The notes: generated by a model from the letters alone, not told the origin. 64,000 bases of DNA from Rehmannia glutinosa (GCA_016081115.2 JABTTQ020001806.1:355504-419503), one strand, 5' to 3'. Positions 1 to 12,967 are shown, counted from the first letter of the stretch. A program made the numbers and translations.

Positions 1-682
1 GATATCAATGATGCATAAATAACAACACATCTTATTTCTAAATAAAATTATCAACTATAAAATAATAAAAATCCCTGAAAAAATAAGTCAATCAAACTGG
101 TAACAGAAATTATAATATTCAAAATATGTTGCACCTACTAATTACAACTTAATGGATATCTAAAATTACAATATATTATATGCATCATTTAACACCCCAA
201 TGCCTTCAACAAGAGTCTTGAGTGTAGACCTAGTGACAAGCTTGGGAAACGAACCTTTAGGCTTCGTTTTAGCACTATTTGTTCTCTTCACTACCACAAC
301 ATGCTCGTTGCCATCACCATCATTCCACTCATGTCGTCTTTTTCTGTTATTTTTAGTCATTTATCTTACTACTTGTGCGAAGACCAAACAAATTTACATT
401 GGTAACTGCAAAATAAAAAATGCACCTGTTATTTATTCACATTAATATAGAGAAGATTCAAACATTTATATATGCATTATCCATAAATTATGTATGCATC
501 AAATGGTACTAACATTCAAAATAAGAAAAATGTTTACATTACATATGCAATAAAAACTCTCTATTTATACATCAATTAGAAGCTAAATATGCATCATTTA
601 AATATGCATCATTTAAAACTCTCTATTTTCAGAGTATGCACATTAAAGTAACTACGTATAAAAACACAAATAACTATGCATC
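1..682. other. AT-rich intergenic DNA
   Basis: No recognisable gene. A 64-codon minus-strand frame at 166-360, with a lysine/arginine-rich start, matches no family I know and is probably chance. The last five bases (683-687, GTTCT) are the left target-site duplication of the next element. Confidence 0.5.
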
Positions 683-687
683 GTTCT

Positions 688-2769
688 TGTTGGGTTTGCT
701 ATACCGCGGGGCTTAACGCAGCGGAAATTAAAAATTAAAAACATGCATACAATTATACATAAAATAAAAGCCCCGGGTTCTCGTAGCAATTTAACGACTG
801 CGCGTTTATGCAAGCAGTAAAAATCAAGATTTAATAATCTTAACCTTAATAGCTTCCTTTTGAAGAAGATGTAGAAATAATTTAAATTCCTCAGGGTAGG
901 GTAAATCCTAGAATCACGATCTCGCAGAGGTCCAAGTGTCCCTCCTCTAAAGCCAGACCACACGATGGATGGTAGCACCCGGATCATAAACTTCGCTAGT
1001 AATTTATAACTGTTTCAATGTTCAATCTCAAATTTGAAGACGTCTACGATTTTTTAAAGCCAATCCACATGATGGATGGTAGCACGGGCGGGTAGACGTT
1101 TTTCTTAGAGAGAAGACGTCTACAATTTTTTATCTGTTTTGTATCCGTTATTCTTCTAATGATTGTTAAAGATACTTATATGATACATCCAATGTTCATA
1201 AAAGTGTCAAGATTCAAAACTTAAAATAAGTAGAAGAATATTATAGAATAATCTCAATTGATCCTACGATATCTTGCCATATCCGAATAACCCTTATCCG
1301 GATATTCACAAGAAAATTCCTCCATCTTTTTCTTTCTTTCAAATTAGCCAGATGGGTCTATCCTTATGGGCTTAATTAAATATTGAATTGGACATTTAAT
1401 TAAAAAGGTCTATCAATTAATTTCAATTAATTAATCTAACCCATATTTAATTAATTTCATCAAATCAATTCCATCTAGCCCAAATAAATAATCCAATATA
1501 TTTAACTATTAAATATTGTCTTTCATTAATTGATCTTATCAGTTAAATATTTTTTACTCCAAAGACTTCCTAATCTAATTAGGTCTAATTAAATAATCTA
1601 ATTATGTAATTTAATTTTTAATTTAATCATTGAATTAAAATCAAGCCACAATTAATTAATCTCTATCAATTAATTGTAGCAAACCCTTTGGACTATTTTT
1701 GATTGAAGAAATGATACCAATCATTTTGTGCGTGACCCTTTATGTTCACAACTAATGCTAGCAGTAGGCTTACAACTTTTGTAACTTACGAAAAATAATT
1801 ATTCAATTAATTAATCCAATTAATTAATATGTTTTGAAATTAACTCTTTAATTCGAAAAACCTACAAATTATGGGAACATCTAGCAAGTAGCATGATCGT
1901 CTAGCAATAAGTGAAATAGCGAGTAAACATATTTCAATTGCAGTTGCATACACGTACGGTCCTTTCGACATCTAATCTCCCGATTAAATCTTGGACATGG
2001 ATTATAAGTCGAAACTCACTTGATTTAATAACTGTGGTTCCATTTCAAGTTATAGTGATTTCTTTATAAATCAATATTCATCATACCTTGGCCAAGGTCT
2101 TTAAATCACGAACTATAAAAACACAAGAGATTCACTTGTCAATAAACAAGTAGCGAATTCTATGTTGGCCACTGATTAACCTCCATGTACATCAGTGCAA
2201 CATCCAAAATATCTCCTTTATGATTGTCAAGCAATCGGAAGATAAATCAAAATATTACAGGATCTATACAAGGCTACTATCGTGCCTCAAGTCTAAGGAC
2301 TAATCATGTACTATCGCAATGTGAAAATTATTAATTCGACAATAAGCATTCCAGTTAAGAATTTTCATTGGGTCATGTTCAGTGTACTTGTTCTCTAACA
2401 GGCACCCACATCTATGCACTTGCATCGCAATGGTAATATTAATGGAATGCAACATCCTCATCATACGAGCATCCATCATATGCACAAATCTTGTTGGGCT
2501 ATTCAATGTCCTATCTTCGATGCTCCTATTGACGTGGAACTAATTTAAGACCAAAACCTTAGAGACATGTTCCATGATCACCATCAAATGCACGACCATG
2601 TCCCATAGCTTAATATGGTCTAAGGACTTTATCAAACTCACAATTAATAGTATTAAAAGCAAAACAAATGATAAAGAAATGCATTTGTTAATATGATTCT
2701 CAATAAAATTGTCTTTACAAGTAGAATAAACTCCAATCTAATTGGAGCGTCGGCCATCCTACTTTAACA
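688..2769. mobile_element. Solo LTR of an LTR retrotransposon, probably Ty1/copia
   Basis: The 2,082-bp block starts TGTTGGG and ends TTTAACA, so it has the TG...CA termini of an LTR. It is flanked by a perfect 5-bp duplication GTTCT at 683-687 and 2770-2774. No coding sequence, primer-binding site or polypurine tract lies inside, so the internal region was probably lost by LTR-LTR recombination. The interior is AT-rich and resembles long plant copia LTRs by eye. The transcription direction was probably on the minus strand, but this is a weak inference. Confidence 0.85.
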
Positions 2770-2774
2770 GTTCT

Positions 2775-5140
2775 AACCCTATATTAGCATTACATAAACA
2801 CTTAATAACATTTACTCCCATCCACCAACTCAATTTAACAAACACCATCATCTTCACCAGGACACTATATAAACCCTAAATTAATACGCAAACTTCTGCA
2901 TACACGAAGAATACTGAAAAAACACATAAGCAATAGCCAAACCTACTCTTAAAAAAACTCTAATAATAAAAAGAACCTAATTTAACAGTCTTATATTGAA
3001 ATGTGCAAAACAAACTTGCTTTCCTATTGTTCACGATGATTAACACATGCGGATTTCAGTACCTCCTTCAAATTTATGCTACGGTTTCAGAGTGAGAAGA
3101 CGAAACAAAATTTTTACGTTGCAAATCAATGACCAACAATCTCGAACTGACGATTTCAAACTGAGAAGATAAAGAGACCAACAATTTTGCTTTACAAATC
3201 AATGAAAATTCAATTGAAGGAAGAGAGAAAAATATGTGTAAAAATTGTAAAGGAAATTGGCCTAATAAAGTGGCATAATTGGAGCGGAATCCGGATTTTT
3301 CTATAATTAAAAAAAATCGCCTACTAGTATAATTACTATCATACGCTTATTAAAATAAAATTAACGAGAAAATAGTAGAAAAACATGATAAATCACAACC
3401 CTCTAAAAGTCCAATCAATTGTTAGGATAAGTCCCTACGGTCTCACCTGCAGACGGCCTCATTTGAACCAATTCCTATATTTGATATATATTTACATGTA
3501 TATTATATAAGATAATGTAGTTTAACACATATAATAATAACTTTTATAAATAATATGCTTTTATAATACAAAATATAAGATAAAAAAATTATCAATAATA
3601 TAAAATACAAGATAAATATTAAAATAATAAAATTATATTTAGAGAACTGGCCGACTGCCCCGCCCGTGAGATAGGTGGTACGAGTCTGGGTATTGAAATA
3701 CCCGCCCCGCCCATTGCCATCTCTATAATACCACAAATCAATTACACTTGATTCAAATTTTAGTCTCATGACGAATTATAATTTGGCCACGTATCCTATA
3801 CAAGTTAAATTTAATTTTGTGACAATTTCGTCCTATTATACCATTTTCAATGGAAATAAATACAATCACCACAAAATTTCACCATTTATGGTACAAATTA
3901 TTACATTTTGTTCCTTAGTGAGAAGAAAAAACGAAAAAAAGGTAAAGTTTGATTGTTACAAAAATATTTAGTCAAGAAAATTTCACTGTTTCAATTATAT
4001 GTGATGTGGACCAACTTTATTTCTCTGGCATGCAAATTATAGTCCTTGGAGCATACACAACGGTGATACAGTTCTTTCAAATATTTGTAAACTCATTAAT
4101 CCTGTAGACTCATTAATCCACGTCATCAATTAATTCTAATATCTCATACCCCACAATCAAATATCCCAACAACCACATATTTATGTGGCCTACTGTCATT
4201 TCATTGATATTTATTTATATTTATATTATAATGAAATTATTTACTATTTTTGAAGTTGTATCTTTATTTTAATTAATTCCATTTATAATTTTTTTTCATT
4301 AATATTTTTCATTTAATGTGTTTAATTTTGAAGTTATATACATATTTTGGAAAATATGTAGTACAATTAATATAATATTTAAATTGTATTCTTAAATTCA
4401 ACCGGTATTCATTTAGTAGATGTTGCACAAAAAATTAAACATATATATAGGCAAAAATAGAATAATATAGGCCAATAACATTTACAATATATGGGCAAAC
4501 TAAAAAAAAAGAAATTGAAAAACTAATTTCTAAATGCAAAACGGCTGCAAGAATTAAAACACATTTCTTATTAAAAAAAAAACAAATGCAAAAGAGTGAA
4601 AACCATGCGCAGCGGGTGGTGGAGTCAAGATTTCTGCCTTCCCACTCGCACGTGGCACCAAGCACAAGTCCTTTTCTCCAGGGTGGACTCACGCCTACCA
4701 AGTGCAAGTCGTGTCTTTTTGTTTTCTCACTCAAATATTCGGATATATACTAAGCTCACAACTCAGCAAAATATTTCACCCACACTGGTGGTGAAAAGAA
4801 ATGTTAATATTTGGAGAAATATCTCTTACAAATGTCTCCTATTTTGGGTGCCTTTATACATATGACACGTAGTCCAACTATTCACACTTGTGAATTTGTC
4901 ACTTACTAAAATCATAATTAAAAGTAAACATTTGTTTTTTTTTTTTTCAAATTATATCGTTTTCTTTAAGTTGTGATCATTTGAATTGATCATCAACTTG
5001 AAGTTAAATATTTTATATTTATAAGAACAAACTAATTGAACTTTGTTCGATAATATCTCATAATGCAATAGACTTGAAGTCATTGAGATTTTATTTTGAT
5101 TTGTGGTGGATTTCAACTCAATTCATTTTATATGAAGTCA
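2775..5140. other. Intergenic DNA with a MITE-end remnant
   Basis: No gene supported. A GC-rich patch at about 3650-3735 ends in GCCCATTGCCATCTCTA. This is the terminal sequence of the hAT-like GATGGCAATGGG MITE family also present at 28348-28966, but no partner terminus was seen, so it is a fragment. Elsewhere there are only AT-rich tracts and short frames without recognisable protein. Confidence 0.5.
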
Positions 5141-5150
5141 TTTAAAATAA

Positions 5151-5285
5151 GGGATAATTTCACTTTTGATACCTAAACTTTACCACCTTTTTGCTTTTGA
5201 TACCCAATGTTCCAACTTAATCAGTTTCAGTACCCAACATTTTTCATGTTAATCAACTTAACTATAAATCGTTATCTTTCTGTTA
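5151..5285 (+). repeat. Left terminal inverted repeat of the MULE
   Basis: It pairs with 6836-6970 in inverted orientation over equal length (135 bp), with scattered substitutions. Inside it the phrase TTTTGATACC occurs twice at close spacing. Confidence 0.9.
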
Positions 5286-5993
5286 AAACTTAACGTTGTA
5301 CCTGTTGGAGCGGGTGAGACTCGGTAAAAAAGAGAAAAAAATGTGTTTGTGCATAAATAGAATGTTAAGCCAAGCTCAAAATCGATTTTTAAGAAGAAAA
5401 ATGTAAAAGTGGAAGGAAATGAAGATTCCACTCCAAGCTCTTCAAGTATATTAATGGGCAAATCTTCAAATTCACCTCATCATCGTGCTCCATGTTTCAA
5501 ATTTGTGAGTGAGATAGTTTTTGCCTTCTGAGCATCGAACCCATGTGCAAAACTAAAGGACTCCTTCATGACTCTCTTTTTTGCATGTTTTTGGCATGGA
5601 CAAGAGGTACTAGTTTATTCCCGCTTACTCTGACGAAGATTCGAGCAGAATCCCCTGCTCTCCAGAGTCTTGAATATTCCTCCAAACCTGGCCTCGATGA
5701 ACAAGAGTTTTAGGATGAAATTTGACATAATTATGCTTCCACTGTTCCACGTGGTATTAAATGCCGGAGCTCCAAAAACTTGTTGGTTTTTTATTCTAAT
5801 ATTTATTTCTTAATTAAGAAAACGTAAATTAATCTCACCGCTCCTTAGAAATGTACAATAATATTAGCATCTCGTTGGAAATCTAAAACTACTGTATCAC
5901 AGTCATTCTTTGAGAATTTAACCCCCATTTGTTCTCACGTTTCTTTTTTATTATTTATATTTTATTATTTTATTGTTATACATTGCTTGCTAA

Positions 5994-6485
5994 CAGTGGC
6001 GGAGCCACATGTATGCCCTAAGGGCCTTGCCCCCCCTTTTACTTTTTTTTTTTTTAATTTTTTGTACCTATATTTTTATTATTTAGTATTTTGGTCCCCC
6101 TCATAATTTTGTTGGATAAAAATTATTGCATGAATTTTAGTAAGTTAAATTGGAGATTTTGTGGGTCTTATTTTATCTTATTATCATCTTAAAAATATAT
6201 TTTTTATTCATCAAAAGATGGGTTTCTCATAATTATTTCTCTAAAATATATTGAAAAAAAATATATTCATCAACTTTAAATTATATAGGTTTTCGTGGCG
6301 TGTCGGGTTACCCTTGTCATAAATAGGTCGTGTTCGTGTTGTGTATCTTGACACGAATAATTAAACAAGTTGTGTTGGTTGATCGTCGGTCGACCTATAA
6401 TACCTGTGTCAGAACACGTCCTGCGACACGAAATTGACACCACTATTCTTGGCTCCCCTTACCAGCGATCCTGGCTCCACCCCTG
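5994..6485. mobile_element. hAT-like MITE nested in the MULE
   Basis: The 492-bp element has termini CAGTGGCGGAGCCA and, on the other strand, CAGGGGTGGAGCCA. It is flanked by a perfect 8-bp duplication CTTGCTAA (5986-5993 and 6486-6493). An 8-bp TSD and CAG-type termini indicate the hAT superfamily. There is no coding capacity. Its position inside the MULE makes it the younger insertion. Confidence 0.9.
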
Positions 6486-6835
6486 CTTGCTAATAAGATA
6501 AATTTAAAAGAGTCATTCCCACCAAGTGTGCGTCTGTGTGTCTATACATCAGTCTATGTAATAATAATGGGCAGTTTTATTTTGAATGTATATAATACAA
6601 GAAACTAATTGGGTCTCCCAAATTTTAATATCGTTATGAGCGAAAATATCAAATTCTTCACTGTATTGTGGAAATACATCGGAATTGAACCAAAAAAATG
6701 TGATTTGGGGGTTTTGGGGTTTCGGTCATTTGCAAGGATGATGGAAACATGAGTTTTAAGGATTAATTAAAGATTGTTGTCTTTTTACCGACTAATTAGG
6801 GCATTCCATCCACCTACCTGCTGTAATAGGTCACC

Positions 6836-6970
6836 TAACGGAAAGATAATGACTTGTAGTTAAATTGATTAAAATGAAGAATATTGGGTACTAAAACTGA
6901 TTAAGTTGGAACATTGGGTATCAAAAGCAAAAATATGGTAAAATTTAGGTATCAAAAGTGAAATTATCCC
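6836..6970 (-). repeat. Right terminal inverted repeat of the MULE
   Basis: Inverted partner of 5151-5285. It ends GTGAAATTATCCC, immediately followed by the right copy of the TTTAAAATAA duplication. Confidence 0.9.
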
Positions 6971-7032
6971 TTTAAAATAATTTCCTCAAATCCAAGTCGT
7001 TCCATCCAAATTCTAATATACCAAAATTAAAA

Positions 7033-8530
7033 GGGTAGGTCTCCTGTTAGACGGTCTAACGGATCTAAGTCCGTTAGACGGATCCCCCAAACCCGACCCG
7101 GATCTTTTTTTATAAATAAAAAAAAGGAATTTATAATCGAGCCTTCTTCTCCCTTCTCTTTTTCTGCAGCGGCGGCGCTGAAGCAAAGCCACATGGCTAT
7201 GTTCGGAGTTTGGGTCACCGTCGTTCGGGCCACCCTATACCTTCTCCATTACTTCTCCGATCGGAATGAAGAACTTAAGCTGGAACTCTGATTCTGCATC
7301 TATTTTTAGCTCAACTTTTATACAGATCTGGAAGGATGAGCAAAGAGTCAATAGTTATATTTGTCTTGTATTTTCTGATTTTCTTCCTTTCTTCTTTATA
7401 TTTCAAATCATATGGCAATGAAGTTGCTCAACTATTTGAGATCATATGACTCTTCTGCTTTGTGGGATTCGAGGACCATTTGCTTAAAGATATCCAATTC
7501 AGTAGTTCGTCTTCAAGATCTATTTCTACAACTTTTTTATGTTTTATTTTGTTTAATCTAATCTAAGTTAATCTGCAGTGATGAATTTTTTTGAGTCGTA
7601 GACGCTTGCCGTCGGTGACGATGCTCAATCCCTCTAAGAAATTATGAGCTTTTCCATTTACTATAGATGCTTAAAGATATCAATAGTCCTAGGATATTTT
7701 TCAGGTTAACTGCTAATACTTTTAATGGGAATACTAATATGTTTCAAGAGAAAAAATAATACTTTTGGGGAACTGCTAAATAATTTTGAGGGCGACTAAT
7801 AATAATTTTTAGGGGGAAAAACTAATACTTTTCATGGGAATGACTAATACTTTTATGGAGAAATACTAATACATTTTACAAGAAAAACTAATACGTTGTA
7901 GGAGCACTACTAAAATACTCTCTAGGAAATTACTAATACTTTTTCGAGAAACTACTAATACTTTTCCGATTGATAACTAATACATTTCAAGAGTATATTC
8001 ATGAGAAATACTAAAACTCTTCAGGGAACTACTAATACATTTCAGAATAACTGCTAATACTTTTTAGAAGGATGACTAATACTTTTCGATGAATTTGTTA
8101 ATACATTTCGGGAGAAAAATTTAATTATATTCAGGGAACTATTAATACATTTCAGAAGAACTGCTAATACTTTTTAGAAGCACGACTATACTTTTCAGAA
8201 GGACTATTAATACATTCCTGGAGAAAAATTTAATTTATTTCAAGGAACTACTAATACTTTTTCGAGGAACTACTAATACTTTTTTGAGGGATTGCTAATA
8301 CATTTCGAGAGTGTATTCAAGAGAAATACTAAAAAACTCTTCAGGAAACTACTAATACATTTCAGAAGAACTGCTAATACTTTTTAGAAGGACGACTAAT
8401 ATATTTTTAAAGATCATTATCCTGGTGCACCCTGAAAACTACTACAACACCATTGCTAATATTACGGAAATGCCACCGATTCGCGGGTCAGATCCATCTA
8501 ATAGATCGCAATTCAAGATAGATCGACGGG
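7033..8530. mobile_element. Non-autonomous element with GACGG-type ends and repeat-filled interior
   Basis: The left end (7033 to about 7105) contains two inverted copies of a GTTAGACGG/CCGTTAGACGG phrase and closely resembles the reverse complement of the right end of the element at 30182-31727. The right end near 8470-8530 is diverged (TCTAATAGATC), so the exact boundary and TSD are not resolved. No transposase is seen. The centre is a short-motif repeat (next entry). The superfamily is uncertain; a MULE or MITE is most likely. Confidence 0.6.
7690..8410. repeat. Degenerate tandem repeat, unit about 30-40 bp, core ACTACTAATACTTTT
   Basis: Well over a dozen imperfect copies of a phrase with core CTAATAC followed by a T-run or ATTTC. 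They are separated by A/G-rich spacers such as AGAAGGAC or GAGGAA. The array forms most of the interior of the 7033-8530 element. Confidence 0.8.
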
Positions 8531-8793
8531 GAGTTTTTGTGAAATTAAAAATATCTTACATGTATAAGAACTAACAAATCTTATTTATATCAGCTGGGAA
8601 AAAGAAATTCTGACCAACAAAAAGTTATAACCATGTTCGAAAATTTTCACTCTTATTTTCATTTGACTTCCAAGTAAATTGTTTAATTTCAAAAATACCT
8701 TGCTATAATTAAAATTTATGATACGAAACTACTAATAATTAAACTTTAAACAACTAATTTTGAGGTCATTGTACGTAATGCGTGTGACGCAAA

Positions 8794-8990
8794 CAATGGC
8801 GTATCCAAGAATAAAACAGGGGTGGACCAATATACGAAATTGAAGTGGGTCATATAAAGATTTAAAAGAAAAACCATATAAAATTCAAATAAATTTTTTT
8901 TTCTAAAAAAAATTTACCTAGAAAACCTTTTTTTTTTTCAAAAAGGTGGGGCCGGGCCCAGGTTGCCCCTCCCTTAGCTACGCCAGATGT
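8794..8990. mobile_element. Short hAT-like MITE fragment
   Basis: The left edge CAATGGCGTATCC and the right edge, which reads CATCTGGCGTAGC on the other strand, resemble the CAGTGGCGGAGCCA family seen at 5994-6485. No matching 8-bp TSD is visible, so the edges are approximate. Confidence 0.4.
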
Positions 8991-9417
8991 TATATCAACT
9001 TACCTATGGTAATATATATTTAGTTCTTCTTTTTCTTTCTAGAATATATAAAGAAAAATAAAGAAAAATCACAATTAAAAGATGAGAAACAATTGAAAAT
9101 AACCAAGAAGAATTAATAATATCAACCATATATGTGGGCATGATAAAATGTAATATTATTGGTGGTTGGTGCATGGAAACAAAACAAGGAGGAACAGATC
9201 ATACTGCTTTTATTTCTAACCCTAAAAACACAACAGCCAAATCAAATTTTCTGGTCCAATTACTCTGTAAGGTTCTTCTGTCTTCATATCAGACGAATGA
9301 CAATTCATAGTGCTCCTATTTTGATTTTATTTTTCCTTAACTATTTTTTCTATTTTTGAAATTTCCACTATTATTCATAGTTTGGTCTCTCATTGATCTG
9401 GTGAGTTATTTAAATGT
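8991..9417. other. Intergenic DNA, no gene seen
   Basis: AT-rich sequence between the MITE fragment and Copia-A. A 66-codon plus-strand frame at 9159-9359 has no recognisable content. The last five bases before the element (9418-9422) are its TSD, TAGAT. Confidence 0.5.
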
Positions 9418-9422
9418 TAGAT

Positions 9423-10558
9423 TGTTGGTATTTTAGTTTTGAGAAATGGGTGTTGACCCAGTTTTGACCAAATAATTAAGTGGTTTCTATTTGTGAAAAA
9501 TGGAATTAAATTATTTGTAAAAATTCTACTAAGAGAGTAGATGAGAATAGCATTTGGAATTTCTCAAAACCGATTCCGGGTGAATGAGAAATTAATGCTA
9601 GAAGTTAGCCACTTAATACAAATAAATGGTATGGAAAATGGAAAATGTGGGGAATGAGAGATGCTCCATCCCACATAGGAAAATGAAGATAAGTTTGCAC
9701 ACTTAATATTTCCCAAATTGGACTTATGGGTTTGGGCCCTTGGGGCACCCAAGTTTTTAAAGGGGTGAGGACCTACATGCTTGTGGGTTTGGTACAAAGC
9801 CGCCGCCTGCCGGCTCGGCTCGACTCAGCTCGTTGTCCTTGGGCTTGGGCTTCAAGACCCTTATTCTTTTTGGACCAAAAACCTTTAAAATAAATGTTTA
9901 ATTAATTTTTGTAATTAATTAAAAGGATTTAATTAATTTTCGTAATTAATTAAATGATTTTCCAAGCGGGAAGAGTTCGGACCAAGACGGGCGGAAGCAC
10001 GACCCGCGCAAGGCGGGTCGTCGTGCTACTCGCCATGATTTTGAACCAAAGCGCAAGGGTGGGGTGCACGCCCGTGCATCGGTCGCGCCGCCAACGTTGA
10101 GCACGGGCAGCGCACGACCGTCGCGTCGGGTCGTGCGCCCGAACAAAGTGCGTCTATCAGTGCAAAAATGTGTCTTTTCGAGCCAAAAGACACGATTTTC
10201 CGTACGGGCACTTGCTTTCCTATTTACAGAAGCCCCTGTAGATGAATTAACACACGAAAATTCTCAGATAATAACCGATCATTCTCGCATATGAAGCATA
10301 TTGATTCTTCTCTTCCTTCGTAGCTTGAGAAAGTCGAAACACTTTTGTTTTTGTGATTCGGTTTTGCTTGTGCTGCTAATCGGAACAAAAAGTCGTTGTA
10401 TCTTAGAGACGAGCGCCGGAACCGTAAGCACTCGGTATATAGGGCGTTTTCGTCTTGCGGAGACTGAATCTAATTCAGGCCTCGACTTATGCCTATACAC
10501 TTATTCTTAGCCATTTTCTTCCTAAACAGAAACCTTCACTCTTATATTTAACCCAACA
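9423..10558 (+). repeat. 5' LTR of Copia-A
   Basis: 1,136 bp starting TGTTGGTATTTTAG and ending TTTAACCCAACA. It matches 23411-24508 throughout, with many substitutions and small indels. A GC-rich segment at about 9965-10145 has repeated CGTGC/GGGTCG phrases that differ most between the two copies. Confidence 0.93.
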
Positions 10559-10593
10559 CTCGCAAGACGAAAAGTTTGTTTCTGTTGAAGACG

Positions 10594-11400
10594 ATGGCAT
10601 TAAGTTCAATATCGTTCACACCCATGGCTGCTGCTCCCGCCCACGGCGAAAAGCCGCCCAAGTTCTCCGGTGCCGACTTCAAACGTTGGCAACAGAAGAT
10701 GTTGTTCTACCTGACGACCTTGGCGTTGTCATGCTTCATAAAGGACGACCCTCCTCCTCCTCAGCGGCGATGACGAAGTTGACAATAACTTAGGAGAATC
10801 GCTGGATGCTTGGCATAACAATGATTTTCTATGTCGCAACTACGTGTTGAATGGGCTAGACGACACCCTCTACAACGCCTATAAAGCACGTTCAAGACGT
10901 CCAAGGAATTGTGGGATTTCTTGGAGAAGTAGTACAAGATGGAAGATGCCGGCACAAAGAAATTTGTTGTCGGCAAATTCCTCGAGTACAAGATGGTTGA
11001 CACCAAGACGGTGATTAGCCAAGTTCAGGAAATTCAAATCATACTTCACGACTTGGTGTTTGAATGGATGATTTTGAATGAATCTTTTCAAGTGGCTGCA
11101 ATAATCGAGAAATTGCCGCAATTATGGAAGGACATCAAAAATTACCTCAAGCACAAGCGCAAAGAGATGGGGCTTGAGGATCTGATTGTTCGGCTTCGCC
11201 ATCGAAGAAGACAACCGAAAATCAGATGTGAAATCCAGTAAGTCTGGAATGGAGGCTAAGGCCAATCTTGCTGAATCAAGCACTAGCAAGAAACGCAAGC
11301 ACTCCGGGAAGGAAAAAGGAAAGGCCAAAAAGTTCAAGGGTAATTGCTACAACTGTGGCAAACCGAACCACATGGCGAAGGATTGCCGACACCCGAAAAA
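10594..11400 (+). pseudogene. Copia-A gag (broken)
   Basis: The ATG at 10594 opens a frame starting MALSSISF. It reaches the conserved 'FSGADFKRWQQKML' region of copia Gag and stops at 10771. Homology continues in shifted frames: 10773-10880 (LDAWHNNDFLCRNYVLNGL) and 10939-11200 (SKTVISQVQ-like, FQVAAIIEKLP, KNYLKHKRKEM). It then reaches a CCHC zinc knuckle C-X2-C-X4-H-X4-C at 11345-11386 (CYNCGKPNHMAKDC). Gag forms the virus-like particle and the knuckle binds RNA. At least three frame breaks rule out function. Confidence 0.88.
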
Positions 11401-11959
11401 GTGCAATCACGATGGCAACCAACAAGCCAATGTGACGGAGGACAAGTCGGTTCCAATTGACCTGTCGGAGCTCGATCTCACCGCCGTTGTGTTTGAAGCC
11501 AATATGGTGGATAACCCAAGGGAGTGGTGGATAGATACCGGGGGTACTCGTCACATTTGTACCGACAAGGAGATGTTCTCCTCCTACACTCTGATTAATG
11601 GAAGGAAACTGTTCATGGGGAACTCTTCGACTTCCAACATCGTTGGGCTTGGAAAGGTGGTGCTCAACATGACTTTCGGAAAGGAGCTTACGCTTGTAGA
11701 TGTGCTGCATGTCCCGGACATCCGCAAGAATTTAGTTTCCAGTCCTTTGCTTAGTAAGGCCAGGTTTAGACTAGTGTTTGAGTCCGACAAGTTTGTAATG
11801 ACCAAGAATGGTCAGTTTCTATGTAAAGGTTACCTTGATAAGGGCCTGTTTAAAATGAGTGTAATGTCTGTTTTTCGCCAAGAGGCGAAGAATAAAAACG
11901 CTACTTCTGTTTACTTGTTGGATTGTTCTAATTTATGGCATGATAGATTAGGACACTAA
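11400..11959 (+). pseudogene. Copia-A protease and GAG-pre-integrase region
   Basis: In the same open frame as the zinc knuckle (11186-11959). The aspartic protease site reads WWIDTGG (D-T-G at 11534-11542). The family usually has DTGA, so one residue differs. The GAG-pre-integrase segment follows (VLHVPDIRKNLVS) and the first integrase zinc-site histidines (LWHDRLGH). The frame stops with TAA at 11957, directly after the second histidine, where the family normally continues. Confidence 0.88.
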
Positions 11960-11982
11960 ACTTCAACACAATTAAAAGGTTA

Positions 11983-12890
11983 GTGAATCTGGAATTAATA
12001 CCTACGTTTAAAATGGATTCACAAGACAAATGCGAAATTTGTGTTGAAGCAAAATTGGCCAAAGCACCGTTTCATTCGGTAACAAGAAGTACCAAACCAC
12101 TCGAGTTAAGTCATACATATGTGTGTGATTTAAAACTTGTGCAAACTCGAGGTGGGAAAAAGTACTTCATAACATTTATAGACGATTGCACAAGATATTG
12201 TTATGTATATCTTTTGAAAAGCAAAGATAAAGCTTTAGTAGCTTTTAAAACTTATAAGAATGAAGTTGAAAATCAGCTTAATTTGAATATTAAGATGATA
12301 CGAAGTGATAGAGGCGGAGAGTATGTTGCTCCATTTGAAGAATTTTGCTCGGAAACGGGCATAATTCATCAAACGACTGCACCTTACTCACCTCAATCAA
12401 ATGGTGTTGCGGAATGCAAAAACGTACTCTTAAAGAGATGATGAATGCAATGTTGATAAGTTCAGTCTTACCCCAAAACTTGTGGGGGGAAGCCATACTT
12501 TCTGCGAACTACATTCTTAATAAAATCCCACACAAAGGTAAAAACAAAACTCCATATGAGTTATGGAAGGGACGTAAACCATCATATAAATACCTCAAAG
12601 TGTGGGGGTATTTGGCTAAAGTCGAAGTACCTAAGCCGAAATAAGTTAGAATCTGTCCGAAGACGATCGATTGTGCTTTCATTGGATATGCTAACAATAG
12701 TAGTGCATATCGCTTTTTAGTGCACAAGTCAGTAATTCCTGATATAAATGAAGGTATGATCATTGAATCAAAGAATGTTGTATTCTTTGAGAATATCTTT
12801 CCGAACAAAGAACGAAAAGAAGAAAGTTCGAGTAAACGGACTTATGATACTGTAAAGTTTACCTCAAAGTGATGATGAAGAGGAACCAAG
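11983..12890 (+). pseudogene. Copia-A integrase
   Basis: The rest of the zinc site (CEICVEAK) precedes the catalytic core: TFIDDCTRY with the first Asp, IRSDRGGEY with the second, and NGVAECKN with the Glu. The usual NGVAERKN has become NGVAECKN. The frame stops at 12441, resumes at 12345-12644 in another frame (LPQNLWGEAILSANYILNK, TPYELWKGRKP), then decays. The integrase would insert the cDNA into the genome. Confidence 0.88.
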
Positions 12891-12936
12891 ACGCAGTAAA
12901 AGGACAAAAGTAGTTAAGCCTTTTGGTCCTGATTTT

Positions 12937-12967
<31 letters not shown>

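Larger units (their letters stand above)
5151..6970. mobile_element. Non-autonomous Mutator-like element (MULE) with 135-bp terminal inverted repeats
   Basis: The 1,820-bp element begins GGGATAATTTCACTTTTG and ends with its reverse complement. The two arms (5151-5285 and 6836-6970) stay similar over about 135 bp. It is flanked by a perfect 10-bp duplication TTTAAAATAA at 5141-5150 and 6971-6980. Long TIRs starting GG and a 9-10 bp TSD are typical of Mutator superfamily elements. No transposase is visible. The left interior (about 5400-5750) is more GC-rich than its surroundings and has an open minus-strand stretch of about 44 codons, so a captured host fragment (Pack-MULE) is possible but unidentified. 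A hAT-like MITE sits inside. Confidence 0.92.

Noticed and set aside
166..360. Small minus-strand gene
   Set aside because: 64 codons with no recognisable domain and no supporting context.
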